A stretch of DNA of 63,195 bases from Methanocalculaceae archaeon (lineage in GTDB: Archaea; Halobacteriota; Methanomicrobia; Methanomicrobiales; Methanocorpusculaceae): the NCBI GenBank assembly GCA_031262705.1, contig JAISHD010000006.1, positions 1 through 63,195 on the forward strand, read 5' to 3'. Below the pieces are notes generated by a model that searched no databases, was not told where the DNA came from, and saw only the letters and a program-made list of their open reading frames with translations. Shown here in pieces: positions 1 to 8,997 of the stretch. The first letter of the stretch is position 1, and each line of letters begins with the position of its first letter. The translations under genes and the position numbers were made by a program.

Positions 1-477
1 GAAGAGCAGTTTCGGTGCGTACCCGAACTCGCGGATGGCTGCCTCGATCCGCTCAGCAGCGGTGTCGGCGGTGATGTGGTGATCCGGGGTCGGCGGAATT
101 TCCCGGACTACCCCGTTGACCACTTCAACCGAGAGATACGCGGTGTAGTGTCCCATGCCGGTCATCATTACCGGTTCGCCTTTGCCGACGAGAGCGCCGG
201 TCACTTCCTGAAACGCTCTGCGTGCACCCGGCACCACCTGCGACTGATCCATGCCGAGCCATGCGGAGAGGTCTGCGTGGAACTCTGCGATGGGCGGGTT
301 TGCAACGTAGTCCAGACGGAACGGTTTGTGGCAGTGATCACAGACCGAGTAGCCGTCGCCCCAGGCAATTACTGCCTTCATTGCTTCCGGCGTCAGTCTG
401 CCTGCGGCCTGGATGGGATCGAGATTGATCGAGGACTCTTCCACGGTCCGCGTTTCAATTCCCGCAGCACATCTCAT
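1..477 (-). CDS. pscS: Sep-tRNA:Cys-tRNA synthase (SepCysS), 5' part only
   Basis: PLP enzyme that converts O-phosphoseryl-tRNA(Cys) to Cys-tRNA(Cys), the second step of tRNA-dependent cysteine synthesis in methanogens. My reverse-strand translation gives 159 N-terminal residues before the window edge. Family features seen: INLDPIQAAGRLTPEA near residues 17-32, WGDGYSVCDHC at 39-49 and GARRAF near 84. Cys46 and Cys49 form the CxxC that in the family takes part in persulfide sulfur relay. The ATG lies just past the stop of the small ORF upstream, so the two are probably cotranscribed. The PLP lysine lies outside the window. The neighbouring tRNA-Cys supports the call. Confidence 0.88.
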   Translation of the reverse strand, partial: MRCAAGIETRTVEESSINLDPIQAAGRLTPEAMKAVIAWGDGYSVCDHCHKPFRLDYVANPPIAEFHADLSAWLGMDQSQVVPGARRAFQEVTGALVGKGEPVMMTGMGHYTAYLSVEVVNGVVREIPPTPDHHITADTAAERIEAAIREFGYAPKLLF

Positions 478-479
478 CG

Positions 480-659
480 TCACAAGAGTTCCTCCTCAAG
501 GGTGGCAAGCTGTTTTCGTACCGCGTCAATCGATCGTCTGGCTGTTTCCTTCTCTTCATCGTTCAGCTGATGCAGAGGCGCTGTCCGGCGAAGTATGGTC
601 CGGATGTCGGTCAGGTGAAAGAGACCGGCAAATACTGCATCAATTGCTTTTTGTGACAT
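480..659 (-). CDS. Small helical protein encoded directly upstream of SepCysS
   Basis: About 59 residues, starting MSQKAIDAVF and ending TLEEELL, highly charged and predicted helical, with no family I can name. Its stop is 2 nt before the SepCysS ATG, so translational coupling is likely. In-frame ATGs further upstream (to 698) would add a 13-residue N-terminus containing CRIC; I prefer the internal ATG but the start is uncertain. Given its position it may be an accessory factor of Sep-tRNA to Cys-tRNA conversion. SepCysS in other lineages is known to carry N-terminal extensions or separate partner proteins, but equating this ORF with one of them is inference only. Confidence 0.6.
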   Translation of the reverse strand: MSQKAIDAVFAGLFHLTDIRTILRRTAPLHQLNDEEKETARRSIDAVRKQLATLEEELL

Positions 660-814
660 AGATATCATCATGCATATCCGGCATTTGCTAACCCGCATGG
701 ATACAGTGCGGCTGGTTTTATTTCATGTTAGAATTATGTATCTCCCAAAGAACGGGAAGACACGCTCATACTGAGCGTATGGCCGATAAGAAAATTTTTC
801 CCGTTGCGGGGAAG

Positions 815-886
815 AGCCAGGTGCCTGAATTGAACAGGCGTGGAACTGCTCTGCAGGCAGTCGCGTAGCCACTCCGCCAACCTGGC
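815..886 (-). tRNA. tRNA-Cys (anticodon GCA)
   Basis: The reverse strand folds as a cloverleaf: acceptor GCCAGGT pairs with ACCTGGC, the anticodon stem ACTGC/GCAGT encloses the 7-nt loop CTGCAGA with anticodon GCA, and the T stem GCCTG/CAGGC encloses TTCAATT. The discriminator base is U73, the expected identity element for tRNA-Cys. CCA is not encoded and no intron is seen. It lies about 150 bp upstream of the SepCysS operon on the same strand, so tRNA and the enzyme that acts on it may share a transcript. Confidence 0.95.
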
Positions 887-923
887 AGAAATCATCTCCT
901 TGCCGGAGATAGTTTCCTGAGAA

Positions 924-950
924 TTCACAATGTGAACTTCACAATGTGAA
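924..950. promoter_or_regulatory. Two tandem 13-bp palindromes (TTCACA-A-TGTGAA) upstream of tRNA-Cys
   Basis: Perfect palindromes occupy 924-936 and 938-950, with centres 14 bp apart. They fall where transcription of tRNA-Cys should start if the A/T-rich box at 971-985 is its TATA element. A third copy with a changed central base (TTCACA-G-TGTGAA) is at 1137-1149 before the divergent sulfhydrylase gene. Such placement is typical of archaeal repressor operators that block polymerase. The cognate regulator is not identified. Confidence 0.7.
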
Positions 951-970
951 TACAAGATTGTCTTCACTCC

Positions 971-985
971 TATTTATATTTATTT
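971..985 (-). promoter_or_regulatory. TATA-like box for tRNA-Cys/SepCysS transcription
   Basis: On the minus strand this reads AAATAAATATAAATA, the best TATA match in the divergent spacer. About 25-30 bp downstream falls near position 945, inside the paired palindromes. Confidence 0.5.
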
Positions 986-1136
986 GGAGTTCCGCCTTTT
1001 TCCGAAATGTTTGGCATGGTCCATGTACCAAATCCCGCAAAACCACGCGGACTCCCGTTGTTCATCATCACCATCCGCACCGGATGAACAGACCTGCGGC
1101 ATGAAAATCTATTTACCTGCAAAAGAAAAATGATTA

Positions 1137-1149
1137 TTCACAGTGTGAA
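1137..1149. promoter_or_regulatory. Third palindrome (TTCACA-G-TGTGAA) before the sulfhydrylase gene
   Basis: Same 13-bp palindrome as the pair near tRNA-Cys. It lies 24 bp before the ATG and about 25 bp after a weak TATA-like ATCTATTTACC (near 1107-1117), so it probably overlaps the transcription start. This links regulation of cysteine/homocysteine synthesis to the tRNA-Cys locus. Confidence 0.6.
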
Positions 1150-1173
1150 TATGACACGCAGGAGAATTTTTCC

Positions 1174-2448
1174 ATGACCAATACCTACAAAAAAGAAACG
1201 CTCGCCATACATGCCGGACAAAAACCGGATCCCGCAACCGGCGCCCGCGCCGAACCCATCTATATGACAACGGCCTACGTCTTCCGTGATGCAGCGCAGG
1301 CGGCGGGACGCTTCAGCCTCACTGAGGAGGGAAACATCTATACCCGCCTCACCAACCCGAACAACAGTTCGTTTGAGGAAAAAATTGCCGCACTCGAAGG
1401 AGGGACTGCGGCAATCAGCACCGCGTCCGGCATGGCTGCGATCAGCTACGCGGTTCTCGCTGTAACCCGCCCGGGGGATGAGATCGTCTCCGCCGACAAC
1501 CTCTACGGCGGAACCTATGAACTCTTTCACCACACACTGCCGAGTCTCGGACGAACCGTCCGGTTTGTCAGTTCCGGCAGCCTTGCGGAGCTGAAAGAGG
1601 CGATAACCGAAAAGACCCGTGCCGTATATTTTGAGTCCATCGGAAATCCGAAGCTTGACATCCCCGATTTTGCGGCGGTCGCAAAGATAGCTCATGACGC
1701 AGGAGTCCCTTTCATCGTTGACAACACCGTCGGCGTCGGCACGGTGCGGCCGATCGAACACGGCGCAGACATCGTTGTCATGTCTGCAACAAAGTATGTC
1801 AACGGCCACGGAACCGCACTTGCCGGCGTCATCGTTGAGAGCGGCAGATTCCCCTGGGACAACGGCAGGTTCCCCATGTTCACCGAGCCGGACCCGGCCT
1901 ACCACGGTCTTGTACACTACAAAGCCTTCGGCCCTGCCACCGTCTCAACCAGTATCCGCGTCTCCCTGATGCGGGACATCGGTGCAACCCTCAGTCCGTT
2001 CCATGCCTGGCTTTCCTCTATCGGTCTTGAAACCCTCTATCTCCGAGTGGGAAGGCATGCGGAGAATGCTCTTGCGGTTGCCGAGCATCTCAAAAACCAT
2101 CCCAAGGTTGCCTGGGTCAACTATCCGGGACTTGCCGATCACCCTTCGCATGCAAATGCCGTCAGGTACTTCGGAGGTTCCGGCGGTCCGCTGATCACCT
2201 TCGGGGTGAAGGGCGGATACGATGCAGCCGTCATCGTGCAGAACAGTGTAAAACTCTTCTCGCTTCTTGCAAACATCGGTGATGCAAAATCCCTCATCAT
2301 TCACCCGGCCTCAACCACCCACCAGCAGTTATCCGCCGAGGAACAGCGGGCAACCGGGGTAACCCCCGATACCATCCGGCTCTCCATCGGTCTTGAGAAT
2401 GCCGCAGACATCATCGCCGACCTTGATGCGGCGCTGGAAAAGATCTGA
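1174..2448 (+). CDS. metY: O-acetylhomoserine sulfhydrylase (MetY type PLP enzyme)
   Basis: 424-residue member of the Cys/Met metabolism PLP family; by length and N-terminus (TLAIHAGQKPDPATGARAEP) it belongs to the O-acetylhomoserine aminocarboxypropyltransferase branch, making homocysteine from an activated homoserine and sulfide. PLP-lysine context is VMSATKYVNGHG near residue 210; upstream is the usual IVDNTVGVGTVRPIEHGADI stretch. ATG chosen with GGAG about 10 nt upstream. It is divergent from tRNA-Cys and shares its palindrome. Cystathionine gamma-synthase/lyase activity cannot be excluded from sequence alone. Confidence 0.85.
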   Translation: MTNTYKKETLAIHAGQKPDPATGARAEPIYMTTAYVFRDAAQAAGRFSLTEEGNIYTRLTNPNNSSFEEKIAALEGGTAAISTASGMAAISYAVLAVTRPGDEIVSADNLYGGTYELFHHTLPSLGRTVRFVSSGSLAELKEAITEKTRAVYFESIGNPKLDIPDFAAVAKIAHDAGVPFIVDNTVGVGTVRPIEHGADIVVMSATKYVNGHGTALAGVIVESGRFPWDNGRFPMFTEPDPAYHGLVHYKAFGPATVSTSIRVSLMRDIGATLSPFHAWLSSIGLETLYLRVGRHAENALAVAEHLKNHPKVAWVNYPGLADHPSHANAVRYFGGSGGPLITFGVKGGYDAAVIVQNSVKLFSLLANIGDAKSLIIHPASTTHQQLSAEEQRATGVTPDTIRLSIGLENAADIIADLDAALEKI

Positions 2449-4643
2449 AAAAATATTTTTTTTATTTTTATCTGCGCAGCGTTCCAAGCACCGCCGCACC
2501 GCAGACGATCAGTCCCGCCCACCAGAAGACCGACGGGGACTCGGTTGGTGACGGCGGAACGGTTGTGGAGACCGTGGTCACCGGTGTGGTCTCTGTTGAT
2601 TCAGGTGTCGGTGTCTCCGTCGGCTTTGGTACCACGTCAAACGTTGCGGAAGAACTTGTGGAGACGGAGACACCCGAAATCTTCACGGTATAGGTGTCGG
2701 CGGAAAGTATCGATCCGTCCACGGAAAAACTCCAGGAGTTGTCGGGAGACCCTTTTACCACCGCAACCGATCCCGCGGTTCCGTATGATGATACAGGATC
2801 ATTTTTGCCGGAAGGAACAAAGGAGGCGGGTACAACCTCGACCAGCAGTTTGTCCTGCGGCGCAAGATTTGTTCTGCCGGACACGACAAACAATTCCCCG
2901 AGATACCGAGTGCCGACCGGCGTGATCTCAATGTACGGCGACTGCACGGTCAGGGTCAGCGTGGTGTAGAGATCATCGATGTAGGGGGAGGCAAGCATCT
3001 TTACCAGAGCGTTCGCTGCCTGAGGACCCTGCAGCCGGCCGGAGCCTTCCACCACAAACGAACGCTGGGTTCCGCCGCCCGGAGCTACCATCGCGAGGAC
3101 TGTTTTGCCGTCCTGATGGATCTCCTGCACGCCGAACCTGCCGTCGTTCATGGGGTGTTCAACCACTACGAAGTACTCGCCTGCGGACATGCTTTCCGGA
3201 ATTGCCATCCAGTAATCGTACCCGCCGTCGTTCACCGAAACAGTTCTGCGTTCATAGTAGTTTGAACCGAAGATGAAGATCGCAACCGTGGACGGGCTGC
3301 CGGTGACGGTTCCGGTGATGTGTACGGTGTCGCCTTTGGCTGCGGCAAACGATGATGTTGTGGTGCTGAGACCCGGCTGTTTCAGCTGCACGGGGTAGGT
3401 TGCATACTGGGTGCCGGAGAGGTGGGACTTGTCGTTCATCGTGCTGACCGCGTAGATGGTGTAGGCGCCCGCGTCAAGACCGGTTGAGCCGGTGTTCCAC
3501 CGGTACTCCCAGGTGTGATCGGATTTGACGGAGACTTTGGTGAGTTCGCCGGATGCACGTGTTGCAAGACTGACACCGTTGGAGTTCAGGTTCGGGCCGG
3601 TGAGGAAGAGGTAGGTGGTGTCGGAGTCGGTGTTGGTTCCGGAGAGCCGTATTTCTTCCCCGAGATAGTAGGTGTTCTTGGAGTCGGATGCGGTCATGCC
3701 CATGCCGCCAACAGTTATTCTGATGCTGACCCGGTCATAATCGCTTCCTTTTCCGGCTACTGTTCCGTAGTCAACGATGTCGTTTATCCGGATGGTGTAG
3801 GAACCTTCCTCGACCGGACGACCGCTTACGGGGCTGGTGGAGTACTGAACCACCCGTTTTCCGGAGGCGTCGGTGGTGACAACACCCCATGAGTTCGGAT
3901 CGCCTGCTGCACCGTCGGGAAGCAGGACGGATTTTTCACCGCCACCGATGCTGACCTTTGGATTTTCCGAGCCGCGGACAACACCGGGCTGGCCTGCGAT
4001 CAGCTGCGGGGCCGGGCTGCGGCCCGCGTCAAGAGTGATGAGGTAGGGGGTGTTCGGCAGACTGCTGACGGTTACGGTGAACGGATTGCTCCGGACAACG
4101 GTTTCACTGCCGGTTGTGAGCGAAATTCCGGTGCTGCTGCCGAGGTAGTAGGTGACGGTGTTGGATTTCTTTGCGTAGTTGGCAAAGACCTGCGGCGTTA
4201 TCCACTCGGCGCGGGAGGTGTAGGTTCCGCCGCGCAGGGCGGAGTCGGCAAGAGAGATGTCACGGGTTGTGACACGGACGGAGTTGATATCGATTGAGGA
4301 AAGGTCAGCGGATCCGAGCATGGTGGTCTGGCCGCCAACAGGTGTGGTTACGATGATCTGCGCTTTTGCGCCGATGCCGGACGGGCCTACCTTGGGAGAG
4401 TCGATGATGTAGTGGATGCTGCTGCTTTTGCTGACGGCTTTGCCGTCCACGGAGTCGGTGGAGCCTGCATACTCGGCACGGAGGATGAGATCAGGCTGCC
4501 AGATGTAGAGGTAGCTGCCGGTCCATTCACTGCCGTTATAGATCCGATAGGCACCGGTATAACCTCCAACAGAGATATCCAAGAGATTGATGACGCCGTT
4601 TGTATCCGCCTGAATGGTGTTGAGAGCAGTCGGGCTTGCCGAT

Positions 4644-4681
4644 CCGCTCATATAGGAGATGGCCGCTCATATAGGAGATGG
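4644..4681. repeat. 19-bp perfect tandem duplication causing a frameshift
   Basis: CCGCTCATATAGGAGATGG occurs twice in immediate succession (4644-4662 and 4663-4681). Nineteen is not a multiple of three, and loss of one copy joins the two halves of the surface-protein gene in frame. Confidence 0.95.
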
Positions 4682-5012
4682 AGGTCGCGGTACGGCCATC
4701 TTCGGTTATATTTATCCGGATTTTTTCATAGACGAAGGCGGTACTGCCGGGATACACGGTTCGGGCATCGCTGCTGGTAAGGGGATAGGAGTCGGCAGTC
4801 CCGCCGGAGAGGTATTGTGGAAGTGGAGCGGATGCGGGCTGTAGTTCTTCCTCCTGCGACTGAGAAGATGCTGCGCCAGCCTTTTCAAGAGCTTCACTCT
4901 GTACAGTCTGTATTTCGGGGATGAGATTTTTTATGTCATTTCCACTCTTCGGAAAAGAGAGTTTACTTGTGTCGGAGTACTGTTTCTGCTCCGGAGATTC
5001 TTGTCCGTCGGT

Positions 5013-5130
5013 CGTCTCTTCAGGTGACGGAACTGTTGTGGACACAGTTGCAGGCACGACAGTCGCTTCAGGTGACGGAACCGTTGTGGACGCAGTTGTA
5101 GGAACGACAGTCGCTTCAGGTGACGGAACT
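5013..5130. repeat. 48-bp tandem repeat encoding a Pro/Thr/Ser stalk
   Basis: About 2.5 copies of a 48-bp unit; TTCAGGTGACGG recurs at 5019, 5067 and 5115. Because 48 is a multiple of three, the repeat is translated in frame as TTVPSPEATVVPTTAS-like units, a probable O-glycosylated spacer of the surface protein. Confidence 0.9.
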
Positions 5131-5286
5131 GTTGTGTTCTTCACAGGGGGAAAAATCTCCGCCGTCCCGTCTTCATCAGCCGCAGCTCCCACAGCGAAAA
5201 GCAGCGCAAAAACGATCAGCACACACACATATTTTCTCAGGGACACATTTTCTCTCCGAAATTTACTAAAAAAATAGATGACAGGA

Positions 5287-5299
5287 GAGTATAAAATCC
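5287..5299 (-). promoter_or_regulatory. TATA box for the surface-protein gene
   Basis: On the minus strand it reads GGATTTTATACTC, a good archaeal TATA box about 45 bp before the GTG start at 5246. It supports the GTG over upstream in-frame ATGs, which would lie upstream of this element. Confidence 0.55.
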
Positions 5300-5313
5300 T
5301 GCGGGTGGGGGTA

Positions 5314-5775
5314 TTATTCTTCCTTTTTTGCAGAAATACCGGCAATAGAACAGCTTGCCCCGCACTGCTCCTTGACAACATCAGGAATCACACGATAGGC
5401 ATTTGCCAGAACCGATGAGTTCGCAAGAAGTCCGGCAACCAGCACCGCCTCTAAAATCTCCTCTTTCGGGATACCCATCTTCTTTGCCACCTGCATGTGA
5501 TACGCCGTACAGTGATCACAGCGGAGTGCAGCCCCCACTGCAAGGCTGATCAGCTCGATCACCCTTGGTTCCAGACTACTCATCTGATTCACCGCATTCT
5601 TGTAGAGAAGATGTGAGATCAGCGCCTCAGGACAGTCCTCAAGCTTTTTGTAAATTAACGGGGCTGTTCCGTACTCCTCCTCGACACGGGCCAGCCAGTC
5701 CGCCGCTGTTGCTTTCGCACCCTTCGTCTCAACCTCACGGATGGCCTCCTGAAAATCCAAATCAAACTCAACCAT
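5314..5775 (-). CDS. Carboxymuconolactone decarboxylase (AhpD-like) family protein
   Basis: 153 residues, all-helical CMD fold. The AhpD-type motif is RCDHCTAYH at about residues 86-94, i.e. a CxxC followed by a histidine, which in AhpD-like members acts as a thiol peroxidase or disulfide reductase site. It begins 3 nt after the end of mmp7 and is the last gene of the methanogenesis-marker operon, so a role in redox protection or thiol chemistry around MCR activation is plausible but inferred. The C-terminus has two further cysteines (EQCGASC). Confidence 0.8.
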   Translation of the reverse strand: MVEFDLDFQEAIREVETKGAKATAADWLARVEEEYGTAPLIYKKLEDCPEALISHLLYKNAVNQMSSLEPRVIELISLAVGAALRCDHCTAYHMQVAKKMGIPKEEILEAVLVAGLLANSSVLANAYRVIPDVVKEQCGASCSIAGISAKKEE

Positions 5776-5778
5776 TTT

Positions 5779-6717
5779 TCACACCACAATATTTGTCTCC
5801 GACAGCGGACGGATCCGAATCAGAATATAGTTGCGCATCCGGGACGGCAGAACATCCGCCACATCGCCAACCGTAATATCACCCTCAATCACCAGATCGC
5901 GGATGCGCTGTGCATACTCCTCATATGCGAGCTTTACCCGCAGACCGGTCAGCTGTACCGCAATCGGCGACGGCGAGTACACATACTCGATCTCCGGAAT
6001 CTCCTGCTTGATCATATCCTGAATCCGTGCGGGCGACACCGAGAGCGGATCATGTGACAGCTCTTTTCGTTTCTCGGAGATCACCCGTTCCACCTCCTCG
6101 ATCACCAGATCAAGCCGGTGAATATCCGCCTCCGTCTGCGTCCGGTGCATGAACCGGCCGAGACCGCCAACATATCCTGCCACCGGAGGATCGGTCTGCT
6201 TCCCCAGCTGCTCGCGTGACGGCCCGCCGGTCAGAATGATCGGTACCGTAACGCCGCGGCGGAGCTTTGGAAACTTCTTTTCAATACAGGTTGCAAAGTT
6301 GCCGAGCACATAGATTGCCATGTCGTGCTCATTGATCAAGTCGCGCTCCTCGTCATTGATCTGCGAGATGCGTTTGCCAAATCCTCTGGCCATACCGAGA
6401 ATGTTCGATTTCGAGCCGTGACTGCGCAGATACTCGGCAACATCGCAGGCGGAATGCGGCAGGTGATGAATCTCAAGACTCGGGATCACCACGGCAATCT
6501 CCGTTCCGACCAGCGGCGAGGTCTGTACCTCACCCGCAAGCGGGCGAGAGAACTCCTTCAGCCCTTCGATGTCTTCCTGCGGCATCAGCAACTGCAGTAC
6601 AACCTCATTTGCAATGTTGTGCCGCTGCACAATATAGCCGCCAAGATCCTCAATGTAGTCAACAACCTCATCGAGCCGATAGACTCCGCCTTTGTAGGTA
6701 ACCGGAACAAGAATCAT
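5779..6717 (-). CDS. mmp7: Methanogenesis marker protein 7 (Mmp7)
   Basis: 312 residues matching the methanogen-only Mmp7 family in order and style: MILVPVTYKGGVYRLDEVV at the N-terminus, an ALGNFATC-like segment (VLGNFATCIEKKFPKLR near 135-150) and PIILTGGP. In other methanogens Mmp7 co-purifies with the ATP-dependent activation complex of methyl-coenzyme M reductase together with Mmp3, Mmp17, McrC and AtwA. The ATG overlaps the mmp17 stop by 4 nt, indicating translational coupling. Family assignment is from memory of conserved cluster order plus sequence, not a search. Confidence 0.82.
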   Translation of the reverse strand: MILVPVTYKGGVYRLDEVVDYIEDLGGYIVQRHNIANEVVLQLLMPQEDIEGLKEFSRPLAGEVQTSPLVGTEIAVVIPSLEIHHLPHSACDVAEYLRSHGSKSNILGMARGFGKRISQINDEERDLINEHDMAIYVLGNFATCIEKKFPKLRRGVTVPIILTGGPSREQLGKQTDPPVAGYVGGLGRFMHRTQTEADIHRLDLVIEEVERVISEKRKELSHDPLSVSPARIQDMIKQEIPEIEYVYSPSPIAVQLTGLRVKLAYEEYAQRIRDLVIEGDITVGDVADVLPSRMRNYILIRIRPLSETNIVV

Positions 6718-7295
6718 CGCAACTCCTCCTCCATGAGAATGAACCGGTCAGCAATAATACGATCAACATCCTCAGCCGGAAGCGTGTTCTCGCTTGCCGC
6801 ATAGGAGAAGCGGTCGGAGCCGTAATTCTCGCGGCGGACCTTGAATCCTTCCGGGGCAATTACCTGAATCGCATAGATCAGATCCTTAAACAGCGATTCC
6901 GCCGGATCAATGACGTTCCAGTTTTCGAGATCCTTGGGAATGTCGACGTTGTTGATGAGAACCGTGAATCGATCGGGTTGGTCAACGTTGTCGTGGCCGA
7001 GCCGGTTCCACAGCATCTTCAGCATCGCAGCAAGATACGTCTCGTCACCGACTGCAATCGTTGCCTTGCCGTCCTGCACCAGCACATTACCAACGTCTGA
7101 TACCCGGATAGCCGCACGCGGAGGACGGATCAGACCGGTTGCTACAAACAGCGGATACTCGGGGTCAATGTAGAGGTGCAGACCCCTGACAATTGAGAGC
7201 AGGTTGTGATCCTGCAGAACGGTTGTTGCGATTTTATTGTAGTTATCGGCACCATCCTCCGTGGACTCAACCGCGAAGTAGTCTAAACCTGCCAT
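6714..7295 (-). CDS. mmp17: Methanogenesis marker protein 17 (Mmp17)
   Basis: 193 residues, no membrane segment. Starts MAGLDYFAVESTEDGADNYN and sits between mmp15 and mmp7 as in other methanogens. Mmp17 is a component of the MCR activation complex. Conserved-looking features include DVGNVLVQDGKATIAVGDETY and EGFKVRRENYGSDRFSYAAS. It overlaps mmp7 by 4 nt and directly abuts mmp15, so all three are cotranslated. No cofactor motif is obvious. Confidence 0.8.
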   Translation of the reverse strand: MAGLDYFAVESTEDGADNYNKIATTVLQDHNLLSIVRGLHLYIDPEYPLFVATGLIRPPRAAIRVSDVGNVLVQDGKATIAVGDETYLAAMLKMLWNRLGHDNVDQPDRFTVLINNVDIPKDLENWNVIDPAESLFKDLIYAIQVIAPEGFKVRRENYGSDRFSYAASENTLPAEDVDRIIADRFILMEEELR

Positions 7296-8549
7296 CTACG
7301 CCTCCTTTTTCTTGTCAATGAAACCGGAGGCTAAAAGTGCCCCTCCGGTTGCGCCGATGTACTGCGAGTGGTGCGGAACAACGACTTCGGTGTTGAGCAT
7401 GCGGCCCATAGCGCGGACGAGTCCCTGAATCAGGGACGAGCCGCCGACCATGATGACCGGCTCTTTGATGTCAACCTCCTGAAGCTGCTGTTCGTACACC
7501 TGCTGGGCAACGCTGTGACAGGCTGCCGCCGCCACATCTTCGCGTTTGTATCCTGCAGCAAGGGCGTTCACCAGCGACTGGGTACCGAACACGATACAAT
7601 AGCTGTTCATCGGTACATCCTCTCCGCCCTCGCTTTTCATGGAAAGAGCACCAAGCTCGGTGATGTCAACGTCGAGACGCTTTGCGGTCATTTCAAGGAA
7701 TCTGCCGGACGCTCCGGCACAGATGCCGCCCATCGTAAACGATCCCGGAATGCCGTCGTTGACACTGATGGCTTTGTTGTCCATACCGCCGATGTCAATT
7801 ACGGTTGCAAAACCTTTCTGGGCATTTGCAAGATAAACCGCTCCTTTGGAGTTGACTGTCAGCTCTTCCTGCACAAGGTCGGCATTCATGTGTTTGCCGA
7901 CAAGGAATCTTCCGTATCCGGTTGTTGCGGTTGCCTCAATATCAGACATCTTGAGTCCTGACTCTTCAAGTGCCAGAGCGATGACTTCGTCGGCACTCTT
8001 GAGAACCTCAGTCGTCGGTCGCCAGCCGGTGCCGATGATCTCGTTATCCTGCATGATGATGCACTTCGTGGTTGATGAACCGGAGTCCACACCCATGGTG
8101 GTACCGACCTGTACCTCGCGTGCCATGAGGCTGCGTCTGCGGGCAATGGTGGTCAGAGCTTCGAGTCTCGTGAGAAGCGTCGACGCGCCGGTTCGCTCGT
8201 TGAAGGAGTAGGACACCACCGGAATACGGGAGTTCTCCACGATGTAGCGGCGGAGTTCGTTTCTGACAATTGCTGCTTCCGCGCAGCGGAAGCAGCTTGC
8301 AATGAAGATGCCGTCCGCTTCGATGCGGCCTTCGACAATGGCCTGTGCACGGGAGATGGCAAGTTTCAGATCAGGACTTTTGACCGGCAGACCAAAGTCC
8401 TTGTAAGCGCATTTGACGTCCTTTAATGCGACATCGGGATAGAACATCTTGCTGCCGACGGTCTCGGCAGCAGTGGTGATCTCATTCTGGATTCCGCTGT
8501 ACTCTGCACCACAGGTGATCTGGGCGATTCTGACAGGCTGTTCGCTCAT
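7296..8549 (-). CDS. mmp15: Methanogenesis marker protein 15 (Mmp15), BadF/HgdC-type activator ATPase
   Basis: 417 residues. The C-terminal two thirds is an ASKHA-fold ATPase like activators of 2-hydroxyacyl-CoA dehydratase and benzoyl-CoA reductase: phosphate-1 loop [12 protein letters not shown] near residue 155, second phosphate loop [12 protein letters not shown] near 247, and [13 protein letters not shown] near 272, whose cysteine corresponds to a cluster ligand bridging two subunits in the homologues. A methanogen-specific N-terminal part includes ASCFRCAEA. By analogy it may use ATP to drive low-potential electron transfer, fitting the need to reduce F430 Ni in MCR; that link is inference. 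Confidence 0.85.
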   Translation of the reverse strand: MSEQPVRIAQITCGAEYSGIQNEITTAAETVGSKMFYPDVALKDVKCAYKDFGLPVKSPDLKLAISRAQAIVEGRIEADGIFIASCFRCAEAAIVRNELRRYIVENSRIPVVSYSFNERTGASTLLTRLEALTTIARRRSLMAREVQVGTTMGVDSGSSTTKCIIMQDNEIIGTGWRPTTEVLKSADEVIALALEESGLKMSDIEATATTGYGRFLVGKHMNADLVQEELTVNSKGAVYLANAQKGFATVIDIGGMDNKAISVNDGIPGSFTMGGICAGASGRFLEMTAKRLDVDITELGALSMKSEGGEDVPMNSYCIVFGTQSLVNALAAGYKREDVAAAACHSVAQQVYEQQLQEVDIKEPVIMVGGSSLIQGLVRAMGRMLNTEVVVPHHSQYIGATGGALLASGFIDKKKEA

Positions 8550-8992
8550 TGTTGTACCTCCAGATTTTTCAGGAACTCTTTAATTGCGGCAACAAACGTG
8601 ACTCCTTCCTCCTTTGAGGCCGGATAGCGGAGTTCAAGTCGCGGGATTTCCTTTTCGCGGAGCATGAAGGCAAGAAGTTCGTTGGTTCGTGCACAGCCCA
8701 TGCAGCCGAAGGCGAGATCGGGCTCATCGATGATGATCGCGGCTTCCGCCTCCTCAACCAGCGGGCCGTAGAGGGACATGCGTCCCCGGATGCCGGACGG
8801 CACTTCGACGGCGGCCCATTTGAGACCTTTCTGCGGATCATCGGGGGTCATCTGAATCGGGGGCGAGTCAAAGCCCGGAGTCTGAATGTGTTCGCGAATT
8901 GAGATTGCCGATCCGAGCGGCTGATGGCCGAAGCGTGCCACGAGATCGGATAAGATGAGGCTGGTTGCCGGATAGATGAATACTTTTGCCAT
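8546..8992 (-). CDS. mmp5: Methanogenesis marker protein 5 (Mmp5)
   Basis: 148 residues starting [20 protein letters not shown]. It has a cysteine motif [13 protein letters not shown] (about residues 94-106) that could ligate a metal cluster or form a disulfide. The stop overlaps the mmp15 start (ATGA) and the start lies 5 nt after mmp6, within the conserved order mmp3-mmp6-mmp5-mmp15-mmp17-mmp7. Function is unknown; restriction to methanogens and position suggest a role in MCR maturation or activation. Confidence 0.8.
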   Translation of the reverse strand: MAKVFIYPATSLILSDLVARFGHQPLGSAISIREHIQTPGFDSPPIQMTPDDPQKGLKWAAVEVPSGIRGRMSLYGPLVEEAEAAIIIDEPDLAFGCMGCARTNELLAFMLREKEIPRLELRYPASKEEGVTFVAAIKEFLKNLEVQQ

Positions 8993-8997
8993 GGTGT

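Larger units (their letters stand above)
2468..5246 (-). pseudogene. Large secreted, membrane-anchored surface protein (S-layer-like), frameshifted
   Basis: Two overlapping frames form one protein of about 920 residues. The N-terminal part starts at a GTG (5246) after a GGAGAG ribosome site and has a signal peptide (KYVCVLIVFALLFAVGAAA), a Thr/Pro/Ser-rich stretch with PSPEATVVP repeats, then a Methanomicrobiales S-layer-like domain beginning near TVYPGSTAFVYEK. The second frame carries several Ig-like repeats (SIRITVGGMGMTASDSKNTY and similar), a TPTPESTETTP linker and a C-terminal membrane helix ending in RR. The frame breaks at 4644-4681, where a 19-bp tandem duplication occurs; removing one copy restores ...TSISYMSGSASPT.... 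As read, the product would be truncated to about 230 residues without an anchor. Confidence 0.8.

Noticed and set aside
734-967. 77-residue minus-strand ORF
   Set aside because: It spans the tRNA-Cys gene.
1138-1917. 259-residue minus-strand frame
   Set aside because: Antisense to the sulfhydrylase gene, which has the full PLP motifs.
5019-5130. 48-bp repeat as a regulatory array
   Set aside because: The unit is a multiple of three and lies within a Thr/Pro/Ser-rich coding stalk.
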